The notes below the pieces were generated by a model. That model was not told where the DNA came from and made no database searches. It saw nothing but the letters and a program-made list of their open reading frames with translations. A program made the translations under genes and the position numbers. Of a stretch of 5,043 bases of DNA, positions 1 through 5,043 are shown piece by piece. This stretch comes from Pseudorhodobacter antarcticus (GTDB lineage: Bacteria; Pseudomonadota; Alphaproteobacteria; Rhodobacterales; Rhodobacteraceae). Numbering within the stretch: the first letter of the stretch is position 1; every line of letters begins with the position of its first letter. The DNA is taken from the NCBI GenBank assembly GCA_945861995.1, contig CAMAWZ010000192.1, positions 1 through 5,043 of the forward strand, written 5' to 3'.

Positions 1-209
1 ACGCGCGCGGGCAGGGCGTGGGCGCAGCCCTGACCCGCGCTGCGATCACCCATTTCGCTGCTTTGGGTTTGGCAAAAGCAAAACTTTCCGCGCAAACCTC
101 TGCCTTGCCGTTTTACGAAAACCTTGGCTTTACGGCCTATGGCCCCACCTATCTGGACGCTGGCATTGACCACCGCGATATGCAGCTTTTGCTGCGCCCC
201 CTCGCGTGA
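1..209 (+). CDS. GNAT-family N-acetyltransferase, C-terminal fragment (start off the left edge)
   Basis: The reading frame is open from the left edge (first full codon at 3) to TGA at 207-209, giving about 68 residues. The first residues read ARGQGVGAAL, which fits the GNAT motif A (R/Q-x-x-G-x-G/A) that binds the acetyl-CoA pyrophosphate. The following AQTSALPFYENLGF matches the motif B region, where the Tyr of FYENLGF is commonly the general acid. The end, LDAGIDHRDMQLLL, resembles the ElaA/YjcF-type GNAT C-terminus (E/D-x-GI-x-H-x-x-M). These enzymes move an acetyl group from acetyl-CoA to an amine, in the cytoplasm. The substrate cannot be told from this piece. A GTG at 18 could look like a start, but it falls inside motif A, so the gene almost certainly begins upstream of the window. 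The stop is 12 nt before rnr and in the same frame as it. Confidence 0.88.
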   Translation, partial: ARGQGVGAALTRAAITHFAALGLAKAKLSAQTSALPFYENLGFTAYGPTYLDAGIDHRDMQLLLRPLA

Positions 210-215
210 TATGCT

Positions 216-221
216 GAAGGG
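216..221 (+). promoter_or_regulatory. Possible Shine-Dalgarno of rnr, abutting the start codon
   Basis: GAAGGG lies directly against the ATG at 222, closer than the usual 5-9 nt spacing. It is the only purine-rich stretch in the 12-nt gap after the upstream TGA. The start is still supported by the protein, because the N-terminal helix-turn-helix region aligns from Met1 as I remember it for RNase R. The poor spacing suggests that rnr is translated partly by ribosomes finishing the upstream gene. That is an inference. Confidence 0.35.
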
Positions 222-2483
222 ATGAGCGATACTCCCTCCAAAGACCAGCTGCGCCAATGGATCACCGATCACCCCGATCAGGCGAGCAAGCGCGATATTG
301 CCACAGCCTTTAACATTCGTGGGGCGGGCAAAATCACCCTTAAACGCCTGCTGGCCGAGTTAGAGGAAGAAGGCGAAATTCCCGCCCGCAAAGCGCGCAC
401 GCTGGCGCGCGTGGACAGCCCCGATTTGCCCCCCGTGGCCGTGCTGATGGTGCAAGCCCCTGATAGCAATGGAGATTTGTTCGCAAAGCCCTTGGAAGAG
501 GCGCATCTTACCTCCACCGCGCGCATTCTGCTTCGCCCGCAAAAGGGCGATCCCGCCTTAGCCGAAGGGGCCCGCATTTTGGCGCGGCTAACACCCGAGG
601 CGGGCGAGGACTTCACCCATACCGCCCGCCTGATCCGCGCGCTGGGCGGCACGGCGCTGAAAGTTATCGGCATTTTCCGCGCCACGAATGAGGGCGGCCG
701 CATCATGCCCATCGATAAGGGCGCAGAAAAAGAATGGGCCGTGCCATCGGTGCATTTGAACGGCGCGCGCGACGGCGAATTGGTCGAGGCCGAGCAGATT
801 GGCGCGCGCAAAAACGGCGGCCACCTTGGCCTGCCGCAGGCGCGTATCACCCTTGTTCTGGGCGATCCGTCGGCGGCAAAATCGGTCTCACTGATTGCCA
901 TTTATCAACACGGAATTCCAGATTCATTCCCCGACGCCGTGGTGGCCGAGGCCGAAGCGGCGCAGCCCGCCCCACTCGCCCGCCGCACCGATCTGCGCCA
1001 TTTGGATTTGGTCACCATCGATCCGATCGATGCCCGCGATCGCGACGATGCCGTGTTGGCCATGCCCGATGGGCAGGGTGGCCATATCCTTTGGGTCGCC
1101 ATCGCCGATGTCGCCCATTACGTGCGCCCCGCCAGCCCGCTTGACCGCGAGGCGCGCAAGCGCGGCAATTCCACCTATTTCCCTGACCGCGTTGTGCCAA
1201 TGCTGCCTGATGCACTGTCGGGCGATTTGTGCAGCCTGCACCAAGATGTGGACCGCGCCTGTTTGGCGGTGGAAATGCGCATCGATGCGGGCGGGCACAA
1301 AACGGGCCACCGCTTTGTGCGGGGCCTGATGCGTTCGCGCGCATCGCTGAATTATGGGCAAGTTCAGGCCGCCATTGATGGGGCGCCCGATGCGCAAACC
1401 CTGCCCCTACTAGATAGCGTTCTCCGCCCGCTTTACTCCGCGTACGACGCGCTGAAAAAGGCGCGCGACATTCGTCAGCCGCTTGATTTGGAACTTCCTG
1501 AACGAAAGATCATATTAGACGAAGAAGGACGTGTGACTTCGGTTTCCTTCCGCGACCGTTTCGATGCGCATAAGCTGATTGAAGAGTTTATGATCGCGGC
1601 CAACGTCGCCGCAGCCGAAGAATTGAACGCCAACAAATCCCCTCTTTTGTTCCGCGTGCATGAAGAACCCAGCCCCGAAAAACTGGACGCTTTGCGCGAA
1701 GTGGCGCAGGCGTCAGGCTTTGTTTTGGCCAAGGGGCAGGTGCTGCAAACCGCGCATTTGAACCGTCTTTTGGCGCAGGCTGCGGGCACGGATTTTGACG
1801 AATTGATGAACATCACCACCCTGCGGTCGATGACGCAGGCCTATTATTCACCGCAGAATTTTGGGCATTTTGGGCTGGCGCTGCGCAATTACGCGCATTT
1901 CACCTCGCCCATCCGCCGCTATTCCGACTTGATCGTTCACCGCGCCCTGATTGCTGTTCATCTGTGGGGCGATGACGGGCTAACCCCCTGGGATATCGAA
2001 AATTTACCCGATACGGCCAAGCAGATTTCGGATACCGAGCGCCGTTCTATGCTGGCCGAACGCGACACATCTGACCGCTATTTGGCGGCGTTTTTGGCCG
2101 ACCGCGTGGGCGCCGAATTTTCTGGCCGTATCTCTGGCGTGCAGCGTTTCGGCCTGTTTGTGAAACTGGATGAAACAGGGGCAGATGGTCTGGTTCCCGT
2201 GCGCAGCATTGGGCGCGAGTTTTTCCATTACGACCCCGATGCGCAGGTGCTGGTCGGATCGGATTCGGGCCAAGTTTTGGGCGCAGGTCTGCGTGTGACT
2301 GTTCGCCTTGCCGAAGCGACCCCGCTGACGGGTGGGTTGATTTTGGATTTGCTGCATGTCGAAGGGGCAAACCTAGCGACCCCCCGCAGTGCCAAGGGCA
2401 AATCGGGTGGCCGCAAATCCAGCGCGGCGGCTGTGAAAGCCGCAAAAACCGCCCGCAAAGTGCTCCGCAAACGGCGGGGCTAA
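222..2483 (+). CDS. rnr: Ribonuclease R, 3'-5' exoribonuclease (RNase II/RNB family)
   Basis: Complete 753-residue protein. RNase R degrades RNA processively from the 3' end, releasing nucleoside monophosphates, and can pass through structured RNA; it acts in mRNA decay and in rRNA and tRNA quality control in the cytoplasm. Domains in order: an N-terminal winged-helix/HTH segment (about 5-55, SKRDIATAFNI), cold-shock/OB domains (about 70-250), the RNB catalytic domain (about 258-590), an S1 RNA-binding domain (about 632-715, EFSGRISGVQRFGLFVKL) and a basic tail (720-753, 13 Lys/Arg). The metal-binding aspartates are visible as TIDPIDARDRDD: D267, D273, D275 and D276. The RNB signature HFTSPIRRYSDL is at 559-570 with its arginine pair R565/R566. 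The HTH segment and basic tail favour RNase R over the shorter RNase II. E. coli RNase R is somewhat longer (about 813); about 750 is normal for alphaproteobacteria from memory. ATG at 222 is the first start after the in-frame TGA at 207. Confidence 0.97.
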   Translation: MSDTPSKDQLRQWITDHPDQASKRDIATAFNIRGAGKITLKRLLAELEEEGEIPARKARTLARVDSPDLPPVAVLMVQAPDSNGDLFAKPLEEAHLTSTARILLRPQKGDPALAEGARILARLTPEAGEDFTHTARLIRALGGTALKVIGIFRATNEGGRIMPIDKGAEKEWAVPSVHLNGARDGELVEAEQIGARKNGGHLGLPQARITLVLGDPSAAKSVSLIAIYQHGIPDSFPDAVVAEAEAAQPAPLARRTDLRHLDLVTIDPIDARDRDDAVLAMPDGQGGHILWVAIADVAHYVRPASPLDREARKRGNSTYFPDRVVPMLPDALSGDLCSLHQDVDRACLAVEMRIDAGGHKTGHRFVRGLMRSRASLNYGQVQAAIDGAPDAQTLPLLDSVLRPLYSAYDALKKARDIRQPLDLELPERKIILDEEGRVTSVSFRDRFDAHKLIEEFMIAANVAAAEELNANKSPLLFRVHEEPSPEKLDALREVAQASGFVLAKGQVLQTAHLNRLLAQAAGTDFDELMNITTLRSMTQAYYSPQNFGHFGLALRNYAHFTSPIRRYSDLIVHRALIAVHLWGDDGLTPWDIENLPDTAKQISDTERRSMLAERDTSDRYLAAFLADRVGAEFSGRISGVQRFGLFVKLDETGADGLVPVRSIGREFFHYDPDAQVLVGSDSGQVLGAGLRVTVRLAEATPLTGGLILDLLHVEGANLATPRSAKGKSGGRKSSAAAVKAAKTARKVLRKRRG

Positions 2484-2488
2484 GGATG
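2481..2488 (+). promoter_or_regulatory. rnr stop / transglycosylase start junction with overlapping ribosome-binding sequence
   Basis: The rnr stop TAA (2481-2483) is followed by GG and then ATG (2486-2488). The only AAGG-like Shine-Dalgarno core thus overlaps the stop codon and touches the start. A GGCGGGG run at 2473-2479, inside the last rnr codons, sits at a better distance (6 nt) but is a weak match. This arrangement is typical of termination-reinitiation coupling, so the amount of transglycosylase made probably follows rnr translation. The coupling is inferred. Confidence 0.45.
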
Positions 2489-3703
2489 CGCGTTGCCCTG
2501 ATTATTGCTGCGTGCCTAACGCTTGCCCATGCCCCCGCAAATGCACAACAGGAGGCGCTGATCTTGCCGCCCATTGACAGCTATACCGCCACAGGTCTTG
2601 CAGAATGGCAGAAAAGTTTCAAAATCCGCGCAGTGGCGCAGGGTATTCCTGAACCAATGTTCGATTTGGCCTTTAATGGTGTTCAGCTTTTGCCTGACGT
2701 CATCGACAAAGACCGCCGCCAAGACGAGTTTACCCGCACGATTTGGGATTATCTGGATCGCGCTGTATCGGATGACCGCATAGTATCGGGCCGTAAGGCA
2801 TTGACCAAAAACGCCGAAATCTTGGCCCAGATCGAGTCTCAATTTGCTGTTGACCCAGCAGTTGTCGTCGCCATTTGGGGGCTAGAAAGCGCCTATGGCG
2901 CGGTGCGCGGCGATGTTCCGACCATATCTGCCCTTGCCAGCCTTGCCTATGAAGGCCGCCGTTCTGCGTTCTTTGAAGCCGAGTTGATTGCCCTGATGCA
3001 AACGATGGCAGAGGGAAAGGTTATTCCTGAACAGTTGTTCGGATCATGGGCAGGGGCGATGGGCCATACACAGTTCATGCCATCCAGTTATCGTGCCTTG
3101 GCGGTGGATTTTGCGGGCGGCGGTGCCGCCAATATCTGGGATGATGACCCCAGCGATGCACTTGCATCCACCGCCACCTATTTGGCAAAATCTGGTTGGA
3201 AAAAGGGCCTGCCTTGGGGTGTCGAGGTGATTTTGCCGCCGCATTTCGACTATGAAATTGCAGGCAATCGCACCCAAAAGCCGCCAACCGCGTGGGCGGC
3301 GATGGGGGTTAAACCTGCGGATGGTGGCAATCTGCCCGAAGCTTGGGGTTCGGTCATCTTGCCCGCTGGCGCGCGCGGCCCTGCGTTTCTGGTGACTGAC
3401 AATTTCGCCGCGATTGAAACCTATAACCGCGCCGATAGTTACGTGATTGCGGTTGGCCATTTGTCGGATCGATTGCAGGGCGGGCCATCTTTTGTTCAGG
3501 AATGGCCGCGCGATCTGCGCGTTTTGACGCTGGACGAACGCAAATCTATGCAACAGGCATTGCTAGATCGCGGCCTTTATTCAGGGCAGGCCGATGGCAA
3601 AATCGGCCCCTTGTCCGTGGCCGCGATTAAGGCGCTTCAGCGCAGTATGGGTCGCATCCCTGATGGTTATGCCAGCACCGAAGTGCTTGATTTACTGAAA
3701 TAA
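2486..3703 (+). CDS. Periplasmic MltB-type lytic murein transglycosylase with C-terminal peptidoglycan-binding domain
   Basis: Complete 405-residue protein. Enzymes of this family (SLT_2, COG2951) cut the MurNAc-GlcNAc bond of peptidoglycan and leave a 1,6-anhydro-MurNAc end, for wall remodelling and recycling. Residues 1-20 form a Sec signal peptide (short basic start, hydrophobic core, ANA|QQ cleavage after A20). The catalytic domain spans about 28-340: FNGVQLLPDVIDKDRRQDEF, then WGLESAYG with the likely catalytic glutamate E134, then the substrate-groove motif GAMGHTQFMPSSY (190-202). Residues about 349-405 are a PG_binding_1 domain (LLDRGLYSGQADGKIGPLSVAAIKALQ). There is no usable lipobox, so the mature protein is probably soluble in the periplasm, unlike the lipoprotein MltB of E. 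coli. The added wall-binding domain would then keep it at its substrate. The start lies 2 nt after the rnr stop; the signal peptide begins exactly there, which supports it. No specific gene symbol is justified. Confidence 0.95.
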   Translation: MRVALIIAACLTLAHAPANAQQEALILPPIDSYTATGLAEWQKSFKIRAVAQGIPEPMFDLAFNGVQLLPDVIDKDRRQDEFTRTIWDYLDRAVSDDRIVSGRKALTKNAEILAQIESQFAVDPAVVVAIWGLESAYGAVRGDVPTISALASLAYEGRRSAFFEAELIALMQTMAEGKVIPEQLFGSWAGAMGHTQFMPSSYRALAVDFAGGGAANIWDDDPSDALASTATYLAKSGWKKGLPWGVEVILPPHFDYEIAGNRTQKPPTAWAAMGVKPADGGNLPEAWGSVILPAGARGPAFLVTDNFAAIETYNRADSYVIAVGHLSDRLQGGPSFVQEWPRDLRVLTLDERKSMQQALLDRGLYSGQADGKIGPLSVAAIKALQRSMGRIPDGYASTEVLDLLK

Positions 3704-3707
3704 TCTG

Positions 3708-5043
3708 ATGGCCCTTTTGCCCATCACCGCCATTTATCCACGCCTGCGCGAAGCCATTACGCAGCGCAAAATGGCCGTGATCGAGGCCCCCCCTGGCGCG
3801 GGCAAAACCACCGGCGTGCCGCTGGATTTTCTGGCAAGCGGGCTGATTTCTGGTCGCATTATCATGCTAGAACCGCGCCGCCTTGCGGCCCGTGCGGCGG
3901 CTGAGCGCATGGCGGAAACGCTGGGCGAAGCTGTCGGCCAGACAGTCGGCTACCGCATTCGCGGCGAATCCAAAACCAGCGCTGCCACCCGTATCGAAGT
4001 GGTCACCGAAGGCATTCTTACGCGCATGATTCAGTCAGACCCCGAACTGCGCGGCGTTGGCGCGGTGATTTTTGACGAATTTCACGAACGCAGTTTGTCC
4101 GCTGATTTGGGCCTTGCCCTTGCCCTAGAGATTCGCGGCGCGCTGCGCGAGGATTTGGTGATTATCGCGATGTCCGCCACGCTGGACGCAGCCCCCGTCG
4201 CGGCCCTTATGGGCGATGCACCGCGCATCACGTCCGAAGGGCGGACTTTTGCCGTGGAAACCCGCTGGCTGGCGCGCAGCCCCGATGCCAGCCTGCGTTT
4301 CCCTGCCATGATGGCGGGGCTTATCGCGCAGGCGGTGCACGAAACCACGGGCGGCGTGCTGGTGTTTCTGCCAGGCGAAGGGGAAATCCGCCAAGTCGAA
4401 GCCCTGCTTTTGGGCAAAGTCGCAGGCTGCGATATTCGCCCGCTGTTTGGCGCGATGGAGTTTGCGGCCCAGCGCGCCGCCCTTGCCTCCAGCCAAAACC
4501 GCAAGATTGTGCTGGCGACATCTATTGCCGAAACCTCGCTGACCATTCCGGATATTCGCGTTGTGATCGATGGCGGGCGGGCGCGGCGGGCGCGGTTTGA
4601 TCCTGCCTCTGGCATGGCGCGCCTTGTGACCGAACGGGTGTCGCGTGCCGAGGCAACGCAGCGCGCGGGCCGTGCGGGGCGTGTTGCGGCAGGCATATGC
4701 TATCGCGCATGGACAAAGGGCGAAGAGGGGGCGCTGGCTGCCTTTCCTCCACCCGAAATTGCCGTGGCTGACTTAACTTCGCTGGCCTTGGAATTGGCGC
4801 AGTGGGGCAGCGATGATCTGCCATTCCTTACCCCGCCGCCTGCCCCTGCCTTGGCCGAAGCGCGGGCGCTGCTGGGGGATTTGGGCGCGCTTGACGGCGG
4901 GCGTATCACGGATCATGGCCGCGCTTTGGCGGCCCTGCCGCTGCACCCGCGTCTTGGGCATATGCTGCTGCGCGCAGGGTCATCTGCCGCCCCTCTCGCC
5001 GCGCTTTTGGGCGAGCGTGACCCGCTGCGGGGCGCGCCAGCCG
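3708..5043 (+). CDS. hrpB: ATP-dependent helicase HrpB, N-terminal 445 codons (runs off the right edge)
   Basis: The frame is open from ATG 3708 to the window end. HrpB is a cytoplasmic DEAH/RHA-type superfamily 2 helicase, presumed to act on RNA; its cellular role is poorly defined. Motifs in order: Walker A APPGAGKTT (27-35), motif Ia EPRRLAAR (55-62), Ib VTEGIL (99-104), the DEAH-box variant DEFHER (123-128, typical of HrpB), motif III SAT (156-158), motif V ATSIAETSLTIPD (270-282) and motif VI QRAGRAGR (318-325). The start of an HA2-like helical region follows from about 350 (LTSLALELAQWG, HGRALAALPLHPRL). All core ATPase motifs are intact. Family members are about 810-820 residues, so roughly 370 residues, including the HrpB-specific C-terminal domain, should lie beyond the window. 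The start is 4 nt after the upstream TAA with no clear Shine-Dalgarno. ATG 3708 is supported because LPITAIYPRLREAI before Walker A matches the usual HrpB N-terminal layout. HrpA is less likely, being much longer with a different N-terminus. Confidence 0.95.
   Translation, partial: MALLPITAIYPRLREAITQRKMAVIEAPPGAGKTTGVPLDFLASGLISGRIIMLEPRRLAARAAAERMAETLGEAVGQTVGYRIRGESKTSAATRIEVVTEGILTRMIQSDPELRGVGAVIFDEFHERSLSADLGLALALEIRGALREDLVIIAMSATLDAAPVAALMGDAPRITSEGRTFAVETRWLARSPDASLRFPAMMAGLIAQAVHETTGGVLVFLPGEGEIRQVEALLLGKVAGCDIRPLFGAMEFAAQRAALASSQNRKIVLATSIAETSLTIPDIRVVIDGGRARRARFDPASGMARLVTERVSRAEATQRAGRAGRVAAGICYRAWTKGEEGALAAFPPPEIAVADLTSLALELAQWGSDDLPFLTPPPAPALAEARALLGDLGALDGGRITDHGRALAALPLHPRLGHMLLRAGSSAAPLAALLGERDPLRGAPA

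Noticed and set aside
60..110. Possible promoter for rnr inside the acetyltransferase fragment (TTTGGC-like sequence followed by an A-rich stretch).
   Set aside because: No pair of -35 and -10 boxes with suitable spacing is convincing, and the sequence is explained by the conserved coding region.
278..901. Long open frame on the - strand inside rnr (about 207 codons), with others antisense at 924-1397 and 1475-1819.
   Set aside because: High GC with strong third-position bias leaves the antisense strand free of stops. The translations are rich in Arg, Ala, Ser and Pro with no recognisable domain, and rnr on the + strand is unambiguous.
1017..1043. Cluster of palindromes (two ATCGAT, GCGATCGC) as a possible binding or methylation site.
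   Set aside because: The cluster falls on the codons for the catalytic TIDPIDARDRDD motif, where repeated GAT/ATC/CGC codons create such palindromes. No copies or spacing pattern suggest a regulatory role.
2486..2548. Cysteine at residue 10 of the transglycosylase (IIAAC) as a lipoprotein lipobox.
   Set aside because: Only nine residues precede it, too few for a lipoprotein signal peptide. A normal signal peptidase I site (ANA|QQ) follows at residue 20.
2047..2574. Antisense open frame of about 175 codons spanning the rnr / transglycosylase junction.
   Set aside because: It overlaps the S1 domain and basic tail of rnr and the signal peptide of the next gene, all of which are well supported. 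No domain is visible in it.
3116..3130. Inverted repeat GGCGGC/GCCGCC with a 3-nt loop, as a possible terminator.
   Set aside because: It lies inside the transglycosylase gene, has no following T-run, and simply encodes a Gly-Gly-Gly-Ala-Ala run with GC-rich codons.
2486..3703. The wall-degrading enzyme as a phage endolysin or sign of a prophage.
   Set aside because: It has a signal peptide and the chromosomal MltB-type architecture and sits between housekeeping genes. There is no holin, spanin or other phage gene nearby.
4082..4696. Open frame of about 204 codons on the - strand within hrpB, which might be taken as the gene here.
   Set aside because: Its translation is low-complexity Arg/Ala/Ser/Pro with no motif, while the + strand frame carries every helicase motif from Walker A to QRAGRAGR. 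It is a shadow of hrpB.

Overview
The window is a compact, GC-rich stretch of bacterial chromosome with four genes, all on the + strand and separated by 12, 2 and 4 nucleotides. The G/C-rich third codon positions, the protein wording (for example an RNase R starting MSDTPSKDQLRQWITDHP and an MltB-type enzyme with GAMGHTQFMP) and the tight packing suggest an alphaproteobacterium, most likely of the Rhodobacterales. That placement is inferred from remembered family resemblance, not from a search.

Layout, left to right. Positions 1-209 hold the C-terminal end of a GNAT-family acetyltransferase whose start lies off the left edge. Positions 222-2483 hold a complete RNase R (rnr), a processive 3'-5' exoribonuclease with its catalytic aspartates intact. 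Positions 2486-3703 hold a complete, exported MltB-type lytic murein transglycosylase with a C-terminal peptidoglycan-binding domain. From 3708 to the right edge runs the first 445 codons of an HrpB-type DEAH/RHA helicase, open at the window end.

The spacing suggests one transcript with translational coupling. I see no terminator between the genes and no convincing internal promoter. Two products act on RNA (RNase R, HrpB). One acts on the cell wall in the periplasm (the transglycosylase), and one is a small-molecule or protein acetyltransferase of unknown substrate. The gene order may be only housekeeping co-transcription.

There is no non-coding stretch longer than 12 bases, and no RNA gene, mobile element, CRISPR array or repeat family. 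I looked for a hidden or novel system and found none. The findings below are modest: gene coupling, a rare-codon patch inside rnr, and an in-frame junction at the start of rnr.
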